Shown: positions 42,371 through 51,706 of the stretch, one piece after another
Layout: every line of letters starts with the position of its first letter
How positions within the stretch are numbered: position 1 is the first letter of the stretch
Source: Atlantibacter sp032062175
GTDB taxonomy: Bacteria; Pseudomonadota; Gammaproteobacteria; Enterobacterales; Enterobacteriaceae
DNA: 64,000 nucleotides
Direction of reading: 5' to 3'
NCBI RefSeq assembly: GCF_032062175.1
Contig: NZ_DAMBQK010000020.1
Span: 27,516-91,515, forward strand
The notes under the pieces: model-generated
The model's database searches: none
The model's input: only the letters and a program-made list of their open reading frames with translations
Told to the model about the DNA's origin: nothing
Position numbers and translations under genes: made by a program

Positions 42371-43795
42371 ATGACAAAAAAACTCCATATCAAAACCTGG
42401 GGCTGTCAGATGAACGAATACGATTCATCGAAGATGGCCGATCTGCTGGATGCCACTCACGGCTATCAACTGACCGAGGTGGCGGAAGAAGCGGATGTGT
42501 TGTTGCTCAACACCTGCTCAATCCGTGAAAAGGCTCAGGAAAAAGTCTTCCATCAGTTGGGCCGCTGGAGAGCGCTTAAGGAAAAGAACCCGGATCTGAT
42601 TATCGGCGTCGGCGGCTGCGTGGCGTCTCAGGAAGGCGATCACATTCGCCAGCGCGCCCACTACGTAGACATTATTTTTGGGCCGCAGACCCTGCACCGT
42701 TTACCGGAGATGATCAACCGCGTGCGTGGCGATCGCAGCCCGGTCGTGGATATCAGCTTCCCGGAAATCGAAAAATTCGACCGTCTTCCTGAACCGCGCG
42801 CCGATGGCCCAACGGCGTTTGTGTCGATCATGGAAGGCTGCAACAAGTACTGCACCTATTGCGTAGTGCCTTATACCCGTGGCGAAGAAGTCAGCCGTCC
42901 GTGCGACGATATTCTGTTTGAAATCGCCCAACTGGCGGCGCAGGGCGTGCGTGAAGTTAACCTGCTGGGCCAGAACGTTAACGCCTGGCGCGGGGAAAAC
43001 TACGACGGCACTCAGGGCAGCTTTGCCGATCTGTTGCGTCTGGTGGCGGCCATTGACGGCATCGACCGTATTCGTTTCACCACCAGCCATCCGATTGAGT
43101 TTACCGATGATATCGTAGAAGTTTACCGCGATACGCCGGAACTGGTGAGCTTCCTGCACCTGCCCGTGCAGAGCGGTTCAGACCGCGTACTGAACCTGAT
43201 GGGCCGCACCCACACCGCGCTGGAATACAAAGCGATTATCCGTAAGCTGCGCGCTGCGCGCCCGGATATCCAGATTAGCTCTGACTTTATCGTCGGCTTC
43301 CCGGGTGAAAGCCAACAAGATTTTGAGCAGACCATGAAGCTGATTGCCGATGTGAACTTCGACATGAGCTACAGCTTTATTTTCTCTGCCCGTCCAGGTA
43401 CGCCTGCCGCCGATATGGTGGACGATGTACCGGAAGAGGAGAAAAAGCAGCGCCTGTATATCCTTCAGGAGCGCATTAACCAGCAGGCGATGGCCTGGAG
43501 CCGCCGGATGCTGGGCACCGTTCAGCGCATCCTGGTGGAAGGCACATCCCGTAAAAGCATTATGGAACTCTCCGGGCGTACCGAAAATAACCGCGTGGTG
43601 AACTTTGAAGGCACGCCGGAGATGGTGGGTAAATTCGTTGATGTGGAAATCACCGATGTGTTCCCGAACTCGCTGCGCGGCACCGTGGTACGTACCGAAG
43701 AAGAGATGGGCTTACGCATCGTCGAATCCCCGGAATCGGTCATTGCCCGTACCCGTAAAGAAAACGAGATCGGCGTCGGTATCTACCAGCCGTAA
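42371..43795 (+). CDS. miaB: tRNA-2-methylthio-N6-dimethylallyladenosine synthase
   Basis: 474-residue radical-SAM methylthiotransferase that converts i6A37 to ms2i6A37 in tRNAs reading U-starting codons. The N-terminal domain holds three Cys ligands of the auxiliary cluster (WGCQMN, NTCSI, GGCVAS). The radical-SAM CxxxCxxC is MEGCNKYCTYCVVPYTRGEE. A TRAM domain follows near the C-terminus. Three ATGs stand in a row (42359, 42365, 42371); the last gives the known E. coli start MTKKLHIKTWGC. Confidence 0.98.
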   Translation: MTKKLHIKTWGCQMNEYDSSKMADLLDATHGYQLTEVAEEADVLLLNTCSIREKAQEKVFHQLGRWRALKEKNPDLIIGVGGCVASQEGDHIRQRAHYVDIIFGPQTLHRLPEMINRVRGDRSPVVDISFPEIEKFDRLPEPRADGPTAFVSIMEGCNKYCTYCVVPYTRGEEVSRPCDDILFEIAQLAAQGVREVNLLGQNVNAWRGENYDGTQGSFADLLRLVAAIDGIDRIRFTTSHPIEFTDDIVEVYRDTPELVSFLHLPVQSGSDRVLNLMGRTHTALEYKAIIRKLRAARPDIQISSDFIVGFPGESQQDFEQTMKLIADVNFDMSYSFIFSARPGTPAADMVDDVPEEEKKQRLYILQERINQQAMAWSRRMLGTVQRILVEGTSRKSIMELSGRTENNRVVNFEGTPEMVGKFVDVEITDVFPNSLRGTVVRTEEEMGLRIVESPESVIARTRKENEIGVGIYQP

Positions 43796-43804
43796 TATTC
43801 CTCT

Positions 43805-43842
43805 ACGATATGCTGCGGCTATCGCAGCATATCGTTGCTTTT
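43805..43842 (+). terminator. Terminator hairpin after miaB
   Basis: ACGATATGCTGCG (43805-43817) pairs perfectly with CGCAGCATATCGT (43823-43835) around GCTAT, then TGCTTTT. The T-run is short and broken, so termination may be partial. Confidence 0.75.
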
Positions 43843-43997
43843 GCACTCTCCTGCCCTTGTAATTACTCGCCGTTACCCAAATATCAGGCCTGAAGCTTGC
43901 GCCTTTTTCCCACGCCGTGAATAATTTCCTTAAGCCTGAGAAAATCAGCACGCATTATTGTTCACCTAACTGGCCCTGTGTGACCAAGAGGATAAGT

Positions 43998-45059
43998 TTG
44001 AATATCGAAACACGTGAATTCACCCTGGAACCCGCAGATAACGAACGTCTGCTTAGCCTTTGCGGCCCGTTTGACGACAACATCAAACAGCTCGAACGGC
44101 GCCTCGGCATCGAAATTAATCGTCGTGACAACCACTTCAAACTCACCGGACGTAGCCTGAGCGTCAGCGCTGCGGCGGATATTCTTCGCCATTTGTATGT
44201 GGATACGGCGCCGATGCGCGGCAAGATCAAAGATATTGAACCGGAACAAATCCACCTGGCGATTAAAGAGTTCCGCGTCCTGGAGCAGAACGCGGAAAGC
44301 GTGCCGGACTATGGCAAGGCGGTCAACATACAGACCAAGCGCGGCGTAATTAAACCGCGCACACCTAACCAGGCGCAGTACATCGCTAATATTCTCGACC
44401 ACGACATCACCTTCGGCGTCGGCCCGGCGGGGACCGGTAAAACCTACCTGGCGGTTGCGGCGGCAGTGGATGCGCTGGAGCGCCAGGAAATTCGCCGCAT
44501 TCTGCTGACGCGTCCGGCGGTTGAAGCGGGTGAAAAACTCGGCTTCCTGCCAGGCGATCTTAGCCAGAAAGTCGACCCGTACCTGCGCCCGCTCTACGAT
44601 GCGCTGTTCGAAATGCTTGGCTTCGAGCGCGTCGAGAAACTGATGGAACGCAACGTGATTGAAGTCGCGCCGCTGGCCTATATGCGCGGCCGCACCCTGA
44701 ACGACGCGTTTATCATCCTTGATGAGAGCCAGAACACCACCATCGAACAGATGAAGATGTTTCTGACGCGTATTGGCTTCAACTCGAAAGCGGTGATTAC
44801 CGGCGACGTGACGCAAATCGACTTGCCGCGCAATATGAAATCCGGCTTGCGCCATGCCATCGAAGTGCTGAACGAAGTGGAAGAGATCAGCTTTAACTTC
44901 TTCCACAGCGAAGACGTGGTGCGCCATCCGGTGGTCGCGCGCATCGTTAATGCCTATGAAGCCTGGGAAGAAGCGGATCAGAAGCGTAAAGCGGAACAGG
45001 CCGCCGAACGCAAGCGCGAAGCGCTGGCGCAGGCTGCCGGTCAGCAGGAGCAACCATGA
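43998..45059 (+). CDS. ybeZ: PhoH-like ATPase YbeZ
   Basis: 353-residue PhoH-family ATPase that works with YbeY in rRNA maturation. P-loop: FGVGPAGTGKTYLAVAAA. Walker B: FIILDESQNTT. TTG 43998 is taken as start because AGAGGATAAG precedes it and the following NIETREFTLEPADN aligns with E. coli YbeZ; the frame to 43917 would add 27 unlikely residues. The C-terminal tail is longer and more charged than in E. coli (AEQAAERKREALAQAAGQQ). Its stop overlaps the ybeY start. Confidence 0.95.
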   Translation: MNIETREFTLEPADNERLLSLCGPFDDNIKQLERRLGIEINRRDNHFKLTGRSLSVSAAADILRHLYVDTAPMRGKIKDIEPEQIHLAIKEFRVLEQNAESVPDYGKAVNIQTKRGVIKPRTPNQAQYIANILDHDITFGVGPAGTGKTYLAVAAAVDALERQEIRRILLTRPAVEAGEKLGFLPGDLSQKVDPYLRPLYDALFEMLGFERVEKLMERNVIEVAPLAYMRGRTLNDAFIILDESQNTTIEQMKMFLTRIGFNSKAVITGDVTQIDLPRNMKSGLRHAIEVLNEVEEISFNFFHSEDVVRHPVVARIVNAYEAWEEADQKRKAEQAAERKREALAQAAGQQEQP

Positions 45060-45523
45060 GCCAGGTGATTCTGGATTTACAGCTGGCCTGTGAAGACACC
45101 ACCGGTTTACCGGATGAAGCACAGTTTCAGGCGTGGCTTGAAGCGGTGCTTCCCCAGTTTCAGGAAGAAGCAGAAGTGACCATTCGTCTGGTGGACGAAG
45201 CGGAAAGCCATAACCTGAATCTGACTTATCGCGGCAAAGACAAGCCCACCAATGTGCTCTCGTTTCCCTTTGAAGCCCCGCCGGGAATCGAGCTGCCGCT
45301 GTTAGGCGATTTGATCATTTGCCGCCAGGTCGTAGAGCGCGAAGCGATTGAGCAAGTAAAGCCGCTGGACGCGCACTGGGCGCATATGGTTATCCACGGC
45401 AGCCTGCATCTGCTGGGCTATGACCATATTGAAGACGACGAAGCCGAAGAAATGGAAGGGCTGGAAACAGAGATAATGCTTGCTCTGGGCTTTAGCGATC
45501 CGTACATTTCCGAGAAAGAGTAA
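45056..45523 (+). CDS. ybeY: Endoribonuclease YbeY
   Basis: 155-residue zinc-dependent endonuclease needed for 16S rRNA 3'-end maturation and 70S quality control. The metal site is MVIHGSLHLLGYDHIEDDEA (H-x3-H-x5-H). The conserved Arg lies in LTYRGKDKPTNVLSFPFE. Its ATG overlaps the ybeZ stop (ATGA). It is followed by ybeX after 95 bases. Confidence 0.97.
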   Translation: MSQVILDLQLACEDTTGLPDEAQFQAWLEAVLPQFQEEAEVTIRLVDEAESHNLNLTYRGKDKPTNVLSFPFEAPPGIELPLLGDLIICRQVVEREAIEQVKPLDAHWAHMVIHGSLHLLGYDHIEDDEAEEMEGLETEIMLALGFSDPYISEKE

Positions 45524-45618
45524 GCAGTGGGGCAATATTGCCCCTGCCACCAGGCCGCCGCCGTGAGTTTTCCGGTGACGGCGCAATTTAACCAACATGA
45601 GGTCCTGTACCAGACGCC

Positions 45619-46497
45619 ATGAGCGACGATAATTCACACAGTAGTGACACGCTTAACAGCAAGAAGGGATTCTTCTCCCTTTTACTGAGCCAGCTTTTCC
45701 ACGGCGAACCGAAAAACCGTGAAGAGTTACTGGCACTGATCCGTGATTCTGAACAGAACGAGCTTATCGACCTGGATACCCGCGATATGCTTGAAGGGGT
45801 AATGGATATCGCCGACCAACGGGTCCGCGACATCATGATCCCGCGTTCACAGATGGTCACCGTTAAACGCAACCAGAGCCTGGACGAATGTCTCGATGTG
45901 ATCATCGAATCCGCCCACTCGCGTTTCCCGGTCATCAGCGAAGACAAAGATCACATTGAAGGGATTCTGATGGCGAAAGATCTGCTGCCGTTTATGCGCA
46001 GCGATGCCGAGCCGTTCAGTATGGAAAAAGTGTTACGCCCGGCGGTGGTTGTGCCGGAAAGCAAGCGAGTTGATCGCATGCTTAAAGAGTTCCGTTCTCA
46101 GCGTTACCACATGGCGATTGTCATTGATGAATTTGGCGGGGTCTCGGGCCTGGTCACCATCGAAGACATTCTGGAACTCATTGTGGGTGAAATTGAAGAC
46201 GAATATGACGAAGAAGAGGATCTCGATTTTCGTCAATTGAGTCGCCACACCTGGACCGTTCGCGCACTGGCACCTATCGAAGATTTCAACGAAACCTTTG
46301 GTACCCAGTTCAGCGATGAAGAGGTCGATACTATTGGCGGCCTGGTGATGCAGGCGTTCGGTCATTTACCGGCGCGCGGCGAAACCGTTGAAATTGACGG
46401 CTATCAATTCAAAGTCGCCATGTCGGACAGCCGACGCATTATCCAGGTTCACGTAAAAATCCCGGACGACTCGCCAACACCAAAATCTGAAGAGTAA
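45619..46497 (+). CDS. ybeX: CBS/CorC-domain protein YbeX
   Basis: 292-residue soluble protein with two CBS domains (DIMIPRSQMVTVKRNQSLDE onward, then LRPAVVVPESKRVDRMLKEF, about residues 70-190) and a C-terminal CorC/HlyC transporter-associated domain. It is often labelled as a magnesium/cobalt efflux protein, but E. coli work ties it to ribosome metabolism with YbeY. It has no membrane span of its own. It sits directly before lnt with 4 bases between, in the ybeZ-ybeY-ybeX-lnt operon. Confidence 0.96.
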   Translation: MSDDNSHSSDTLNSKKGFFSLLLSQLFHGEPKNREELLALIRDSEQNELIDLDTRDMLEGVMDIADQRVRDIMIPRSQMVTVKRNQSLDECLDVIIESAHSRFPVISEDKDHIEGILMAKDLLPFMRSDAEPFSMEKVLRPAVVVPESKRVDRMLKEFRSQRYHMAIVIDEFGGVSGLVTIEDILELIVGEIEDEYDEEEDLDFRQLSRHTWTVRALAPIEDFNETFGTQFSDEEVDTIGGLVMQAFGHLPARGETVEIDGYQFKVAMSDSRRIIQVHVKIPDDSPTPKSEE

Positions 46498-46501
46498 TGG
46501 A

Positions 46502-48040
46502 ATGCACTTTTCTGCATTGTTTGAACGCCAGCGCGTGCGCTTGCTGCTGGCGCTATTAACAGGAGCCAGCGGAACGCTGGCTTTTTCTCCTTATGACTTC
46601 TGGCCCGCCGCGCTGATCTCGCTGATCGGCTTGCAGGGTTTGACGCTCAACCGCCGCCCGCTGCAAAGCGCCTGGATTGGTTTCTTCTGGGGGCTGGGCC
46701 TGTTTGGCACCGGCATTAACTGGGTTTACGTCAGTATCGCGCAGTTCGGCGGTATGCCTGGACCGATTAACGTTTTCCTCGTGGTGCTGCTCGCTGCGTA
46801 TTTATCGCTGTACACCGGTCTGTTCGCTGGCGTACTCGGCAAGCTGTGGCCTAAAGCCAACGTCTGGCGCGTGGCGATTGCCGCACCGGCGGTTTGGCAG
46901 GTCACCGAGTTTCTACGCGGTTGGGTACTGACCGGTTTCCCGTGGCTACAGTTCGGCTACAGCCAGGTGGATGGCCCGCTCAAAGGCCTGGCACCGGTAA
47001 CCGGCGTTGAAGGCATTAACTTCCTGCTGATGATAGTCAGCGGTTTGATTGTGCTGGCGCTGGCGCGTCGGCATGTTATGCCAGCGGTTGTCGCCGTGGT
47101 GCTGTTCGCGCTGCCCTTCCCGCTGCGTTATATCCAGTGGTATCAACTGCTGCCGGAACGCCAGCTCAATGTCTCGCTGGTACAGGGGAATATTCCCCAG
47201 TCGCTGAAGTGGGATGAAGGCGAACTGCTGAACACGCTGCGCATCTATCTCAACGCCTCAGAACCGAAAATGGGCCAGTCGCAGCTGATTATCTGGCCGG
47301 AATCGGCAATCCCCGATCTGGAAATCAACCAGCAGCGCTTTTTGACTGAACTCGACGGCATGCTGCGTGAGCATAACACCAGCCTGATTACCGGCCTGGT
47401 GGACGCCCGCCTCAACAAGCAGAACCGCTACAACACCTACAACACTATTATCACGCTGGGCGCGGATAATCCGTACAGCTACAACTCCACCAACCGCTAC
47501 AACAAGAACCACCTGGTACCGTTCGGTGAGTTTGTGCCGCTGGAATCGATTTTGCGCCCGCTGGCACCGTTCTTCGATCTGCCGATGTCCTCATTCAGCC
47601 GTGGCCCTTACCAGCAACCGCAGCTTCTGGCCCACGGCTTTAAAATGACGGCGGCGATTTGCTACGAGATAATCCTCGGCGAGCAGGTGCGTGATAACTT
47701 CCGTCCGGATACCGATTTCCTACTGACCATCTCCAACGACGCCTGGTTTGGTCGCTCTATCGGTCCGTGGCAGCACTTCCAGATGGCGCGGATGCGCGCG
47801 CTGGAGCTGGCGCGCCCGCTGCTGCGTAGCACCAATAACGGTGTGACCGCCGTGATTAGCCCGACCGGCGACGTGCAGAAGATGATCCCGCAGTTCACCC
47901 GCGACGTGTTAACCGCTGAGGTAACGCCAACCCGCGGTATCACGCCGTATGCCCGCTTCGGCCACTGGCCGCTGTGGCTGCTGACGGGCGTGATGAGTTT
48001 TATGGCGCTGATCGTGGCGCTACGCCGCAGAAACCTCTGA
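46502..48040 (+). CDS. lnt: Apolipoprotein N-acyltransferase
   Basis: 512-residue inner-membrane enzyme that adds the third acyl chain to lipoproteins, the last step of their maturation. Eight or so membrane spans frame a periplasmic nitrilase-like domain with the triad Glu267 (IIWPESA), Lys335 (NKNHLVPFGEF) and Cys387 (AAICYEIILGE). Length equals E. coli. It would act on LptE, RlpA and the TolA-like lipoprotein of this window. A terminator follows. Confidence 0.98.
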   Translation: MHFSALFERQRVRLLLALLTGASGTLAFSPYDFWPAALISLIGLQGLTLNRRPLQSAWIGFFWGLGLFGTGINWVYVSIAQFGGMPGPINVFLVVLLAAYLSLYTGLFAGVLGKLWPKANVWRVAIAAPAVWQVTEFLRGWVLTGFPWLQFGYSQVDGPLKGLAPVTGVEGINFLLMIVSGLIVLALARRHVMPAVVAVVLFALPFPLRYIQWYQLLPERQLNVSLVQGNIPQSLKWDEGELLNTLRIYLNASEPKMGQSQLIIWPESAIPDLEINQQRFLTELDGMLREHNTSLITGLVDARLNKQNRYNTYNTIITLGADNPYSYNSTNRYNKNHLVPFGEFVPLESILRPLAPFFDLPMSSFSRGPYQQPQLLAHGFKMTAAICYEIILGEQVRDNFRPDTDFLLTISNDAWFGRSIGPWQHFQMARMRALELARPLLRSTNNGVTAVISPTGDVQKMIPQFTRDVLTAEVTPTRGITPYARFGHWPLWLLTGVMSFMALIVALRRRNL

Positions 48041-48396
48041 TTTACCCTACACGTTTTTAAGGCCAGCTTCGCTGGCCTTTTTTATTTCTGGCACGGTGAT
48101 TGCTTAATGTAATCAGGTACTTTGCGAATTTCCCTTTCGGACGAAGCGCATAAAATCGGGTTGCACCATGACGGATCAACCAGAGCACCATATCGGTGCA
48201 AGCCGCGAGATTTGCCTTTAAATGGTGCGGCGCACTTCGCAAAAATAAACAAATAAATAGCAAAACCTTTACATTAAGCCAGGCTAAATGTTAACAAGCA
48301 GACACAATGTTGCGCAGTAGCGCAACAATAAAAACAACACAAACACTCACAATGGGTTATCACTGGCGCTAATGGCGCTACGATAAGGAGTTGGAT
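48041..48396 (+). promoter_or_regulatory. gltI upstream region with probable GcvB target
   Basis: About 355 bases without a gene. Besides the lnt terminator it holds, close to gltI, a small hairpin (TTGCGC/GCGCAA, 48310-48325) followed by a C/A-rich single-stranded stretch, ACAATAAAAACAACACAAAC, at 48324-48343 continuing CTCACAA. Such C/A-rich leaders of amino-acid transporter mRNAs are bound by the G/U-rich region of the small RNA GcvB, and gltI is a known GcvB target. The promoter was not placed. Confidence 0.6.
48058..48084 (+). terminator. Terminator of lnt
   Basis: AAGGCCAGC pairs with GCTGGCCTT around a short TTC loop, followed by TTTTTAT. Confidence 0.9.
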
Positions 48397-49317
48397 ATGC
48401 AATTACGTAAACTGGCCGCAGCAATGTTAGTCATGGGGTTGGGCGCAAGTTTAGCCCACGCCGAAGAGGCAAAACCCGCTGACGCTGCCGCACAGCAAGG
48501 TACGCTGGCAAAAGTCGCGAAGAATGGCGTTATCGTCGTGGGTCATCGCGAATCTTCCGTACCGTTTTCTTATTACGATAATCAGCAAAAAGTTGTCGGT
48601 TATTCTCAGGATTACTCCAACGCCATCGTTGAAGCAGTGAAGAAGAAACTGAACAAGCCGGATCTGCAAGTTAAGTTGATTCCAATTACTTCCCAGAACC
48701 GTATCCCGCTGCTGCAAAACGGCACCTTCGACTTTGAATGCGGCTCCACCACCAACAACCTGGAGCGCCAGAAACAAGCGGCTTTCACCGACACTATCTT
48801 CGTAGTAGGCACCCGTCTGCTGGCTAAGAAAGGCGGCGATATTAAAGACTTCCCGGATCTGAAAGGCAAAGCGGTTGTCGTCACCTCCGGTACCACCTCT
48901 GAAGTTCTGCTGCACAAGCTGAATGACGAGAAGAAAATGGATATGCGCATCATCAGCGCCAAAGACCACGGTGATTCGTTCCGCACCCTGGAAAGCGGCC
49001 GCGCGGTGGCGTTTATGATGGATGACGCCCTGCTGGCTGGCGAGCGCGCAAAAGCGAAGAAACCGGATCAGTGGGAAATCGTCGGCACTCCGCAGTCTCA
49101 GGAAGCGTACGGCTGTATGCTGCGTAAAGACGATCCGGAATTCAAAAAACTGCTGGATGACACCATCGCCCAGGCCCAGACTTCTGGCGACGCGGAAAAA
49201 TGGTTCGACAAGTGGTTTAAGAACCCGATCCCACCAAAAAATCTGAACCTGAACTTTGAACTCTCCGATGAGATGAAAGCGCTGTTCAAAGAACCTAACG
49301 ATAAAGCACTGAACTAA
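48397..49317 (+). CDS. gltI: Glutamate/aspartate periplasmic binding protein
   Basis: 306-residue binding protein of the GltIJKL ABC importer. The signal peptide is residues 1-22 (MQLRKLAAAMLVMGLGASLAHA, cut before EEAKPAD). The mature part is a type 2 periplasmic binding fold with VVGHRESSVPFSYYDNQQ, CGSTTNNLERQ and VVTSGTTSEVLL as ligand loops. ATG 48397 follows AAGGAG directly; a TTG six bases earlier is rejected. The 3' untranslated part carries SroC. Confidence 0.97.
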   Translation: MQLRKLAAAMLVMGLGASLAHAEEAKPADAAAQQGTLAKVAKNGVIVVGHRESSVPFSYYDNQQKVVGYSQDYSNAIVEAVKKKLNKPDLQVKLIPITSQNRIPLLQNGTFDFECGSTTNNLERQKQAAFTDTIFVVGTRLLAKKGGDIKDFPDLKGKAVVVTSGTTSEVLLHKLNDEKKMDMRIISAKDHGDSFRTLESGRAVAFMMDDALLAGERAKAKKPDQWEIVGTPQSQEAYGCMLRKDDPEFKKLLDDTIAQAQTSGDAEKWFDKWFKNPIPPKNLNLNFELSDEMKALFKEPNDKALN

Positions 49318-49339
49318 TTACAACCATTAAGGGGCGGGA

Positions 49340-49505
49340 CATCCTGCCCTCTCGATTGTTTCGACTGCCCGGACAGACTCTGCGTTGGATGGCCGTTCCC
49401 CATCCGTCGTGAATACTCCCCTCGTTTCCAGCGAGTCAAATAAGGAAACAGCGGAGAAGGCTTCGTAGCAATCTTCGAGGGTAGCCAGGCTACCCTTATT
49501 TTTTT
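49340..49505 (+). ncRNA. sroC: SroC-like small RNA (gltI-gltJ interval)
   Basis: The 198-base gap between gltI and gltJ holds several stem-loops and ends in a strong terminator-like hairpin, as does SroC in E. coli and Salmonella. There SroC is cut from the gltIJKL transcript and sponges GcvB. The 5' end here is approximate. Identification rests on position, the shared terminator and remembered likeness. Confidence 0.7.
49479..49505 (+). terminator. Terminator within gltI-gltJ gap (SroC 3' end)
   Basis: GGGTAGC (49479-49485) pairs with GCTACCC (49489-49495), then TTATTTTTTT. It must be partly read through for gltJKL expression. Confidence 0.85.
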
Positions 49506-49515
49506 GGAGTAACGT

Positions 49516-50256
49516 ATGTCTATAGACTGGAACTGGGGTATTTTTTTACAGCCCGCCCCGTTCGGCAACACCACCTATCTGGGCTGGCTGTGGAGTGGTT
49601 TTCAGGTTACCGTCGCGCTGTCGATCACGGCCTGGATTATCGCCTTCCTCGTCGGCTCCCTGTTTGGCATCCTGCGTACCGTTCCTAACCGTTTCCTCTC
49701 CGGGATCGGGACCTGCTACGTAGAGCTTTTCCGTAACGTCCCGCTGATCGTTCAGTTCTTTACCTGGTATCTGGTGGTACCGGAGCTGCTGCCTGAAGAT
49801 CTGGGGATGTGGTTCAAAGCCGAGCTCGATCCCAACATACAGTTTTTCCTGTCGTCGATGATCTGCCTCGGCCTGTTCACCGCCGCACGCGTATGCGAGC
49901 AGGTGCGCGCCGCAATCCAGTCTCTGCCGCGCGGCCAGAAAAACGCCGCCCTGGCGATGGGCCTGACGCTGCCGCAGGCCTACCGCTATGTCCTGCTGCC
50001 CAACGCCTACCGCGTTATCGTCCCGCCAATGACCTCAGAAATGATGAACCTGGTGAAAAACTCCGCCATCGCTTCGACCATCGGGCTGGTGGATATGGCG
50101 GCACAGGCCGGCAAGCTGCTGGATTACTCGGCCCATGCCTGGGAATCCTTCACGGCGATTACGTTAGCATATGTGTTTATCAACACCCTGATTATGCTGG
50201 TGATGAATGTGGTAGAGCGCAAAATCCGCCTGCCCGGTAATCTGGGGAGCAAATAA
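49516..50256 (+). CDS. gltJ: Glutamate/aspartate ABC permease GltJ
   Basis: 246-residue membrane subunit of the His/Glu/Gln/Arg/opine permease family. Five membrane spans. The coupling helix motif is ALAMGLTLPQAYRYVLLPNA (EAA loop). VELFRNVPLIVQFF is a family hallmark. ATG 49516 follows TTGGAGTAAC. Its stop shares one base with the gltK start. Confidence 0.98.
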   Translation: MSIDWNWGIFLQPAPFGNTTYLGWLWSGFQVTVALSITAWIIAFLVGSLFGILRTVPNRFLSGIGTCYVELFRNVPLIVQFFTWYLVVPELLPEDLGMWFKAELDPNIQFFLSSMICLGLFTAARVCEQVRAAIQSLPRGQKNAALAMGLTLPQAYRYVLLPNAYRVIVPPMTSEMMNLVKNSAIASTIGLVDMAAQAGKLLDYSAHAWESFTAITLAYVFINTLIMLVMNVVERKIRLPGNLGSK

Positions 50257-50930
50257 TGTACGAATTTGACTGGAGCTCGATTGTTCCCTCCTTCCCCTAT
50301 TTGCTGGATGGCCTGGTCATCACCCTGAAAATCACCATCACGGCGGTGATTATCGGTATTGTCTGGGGCACCCTGCTGGCAGTGATGCGCCTGTCCTCCT
50401 TTAAGCCCGTTGCCTGGTTCGCCACCAGCTATGTGAATGTGTTCCGTTCGATTCCGCTGGTGATGGTGTTGCTGTGGTTTTACCTGATCGTGCCGGGCTT
50501 TCTGCAAAACGTGCTGGGACTGTCACCGAAAACCGATATCCGGCTGATCTCCGCCATGGTGGCGTTTTCGATGTTTGAAGCCGCCTACTATTCGGAAATC
50601 ATCCGCGCCGGTATTCAGAGCATCTCCCGTGGGCAATCCAACGCCGCGCTGGCGCTGGGTATGACCCAATGGCAATCCATGAAGCTGATTATTCTGCCGC
50701 AGGCGTTCCGCGCCATGGTGCCGCTGCTGTTGACCCAGGGCATCGTGCTGTTCCAGGACACCTCGCTGGTTTACGTATTAAGCCTCGCAGACTTCTTCCG
50801 TACCGCCTCCACCATTGGCGAGCGCGACGGGACTCAGGTCGAAATGATCCTGTTTGCCGGTGGCGTATATTTCATCATTAGTTTAAGTGCGTCGCTGCTG
50901 GTCAGTTGGCTGAAGAAAAGGACGGTATAA
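50256..50930 (+). CDS. gltK: Glutamate/aspartate ABC permease GltK
   Basis: 224-residue membrane partner of GltJ. MYEFDWSSIVPSFPYLLDGL at the start, FRSIPLVMVLLWFYL, and the EAA loop ALALGMTQWQSMKLIILPQA. Five spans. Both ends overlap neighbours by a single base (TAATG), a tightly coupled arrangement. Confidence 0.98.
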   Translation: MYEFDWSSIVPSFPYLLDGLVITLKITITAVIIGIVWGTLLAVMRLSSFKPVAWFATSYVNVFRSIPLVMVLLWFYLIVPGFLQNVLGLSPKTDIRLISAMVAFSMFEAAYYSEIIRAGIQSISRGQSNAALALGMTQWQSMKLIILPQAFRAMVPLLLTQGIVLFQDTSLVYVLSLADFFRTASTIGERDGTQVEMILFAGGVYFIISLSASLLVSWLKKRTV

Positions 50931-51655
50931 TGATTTCCCTGAAAAATGTTTCTAAATGGTATGGTCAGTTTCAGGTGTTGACCGACTGCTCAACGGAAGT
51001 GACCAAAGGCGAAGTGGTGGTGGTTTGCGGACCGTCCGGTTCCGGGAAATCCACGCTGATTAAAACGGTGAACGGCCTGGAGCCGGTGCAAAAAGGCGAA
51101 ATCGTTGTTAACGGCACAAAAGTCAACGACAGGAAGACCAACCTGGCGGAGTTGCGCTCCCATGTCGGGATGGTGTTCCAGCACTTTGAGCTGTTCCCGC
51201 ATCTGTCAATTATCGAAAACCTGACCCTGGCGCAGGTGAAAGTGCTGAAGCGCGACAAAGCGGCGGCGCGCCAGAAAGCGGTAAAACTGCTGGAGCGCGT
51301 AGGGCTTTCTGCCCATGCCGAGAAATACCCGGCGCAGCTTTCCGGCGGCCAGCAGCAGCGTGTGGCGATTGCCCGTGCACTGTGCATGGACCCGGTGGCA
51401 ATGCTGTTTGACGAACCGACCTCCGCGCTTGACCCGGAAATGATCAACGAAGTGCTCGACGTAATGGTGGAACTCGCCAACGAAGGCATGACCATGATGG
51501 TGGTGACCCACGAAATGGGCTTTGCCCGTAAAGTGGCTAACCGGGTGATCTTTATGGATGAAGGGAAAATCGTTGAGGATTCGCCGAAGGAAGATTTCTT
51601 CGCCAATCCACAGTCGGAACGCGCCAAAGACTTCCTGGCGAAAATCCTGCACTAA
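50930..51655 (+). CDS. gltL: Glutamate/aspartate ABC ATPase GltL
   Basis: 241-residue ATP-binding subunit. Walker A GPSGSGKSTLIK, signature LSGGQQQRVAIARAL, Walker B VAMLFDEPTSALD, and switch His in VVTHEMGFA. The start is MISLKNVSKWYGQFQ at 50930; the frame from 50906 lies in gltK. It closes the gltIJKL operon. Confidence 0.98.
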   Translation: MISLKNVSKWYGQFQVLTDCSTEVTKGEVVVVCGPSGSGKSTLIKTVNGLEPVQKGEIVVNGTKVNDRKTNLAELRSHVGMVFQHFELFPHLSIIENLTLAQVKVLKRDKAAARQKAVKLLERVGLSAHAEKYPAQLSGGQQQRVAIARALCMDPVAMLFDEPTSALDPEMINEVLDVMVELANEGMTMMVVTHEMGFARKVANRVIFMDEGKIVEDSPKEDFFANPQSERAKDFLAKILH

Positions 51656-51670
51656 GCGTTCAGAAAACGA

Positions 51671-51697
51671 TAAAGGAGCAGCCCGGCTGCTCCTTTT
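51671..51697 (+). terminator. Terminator of gltIJKL
   Basis: AAAGGAGCAGC pairs with GCTGCTCCTTT around CCG, followed by TTAT. It lies between the convergent gltL and ybeL. Confidence 0.9.
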
Positions 51698-51706
51698 TAT
51701 TCTTGA

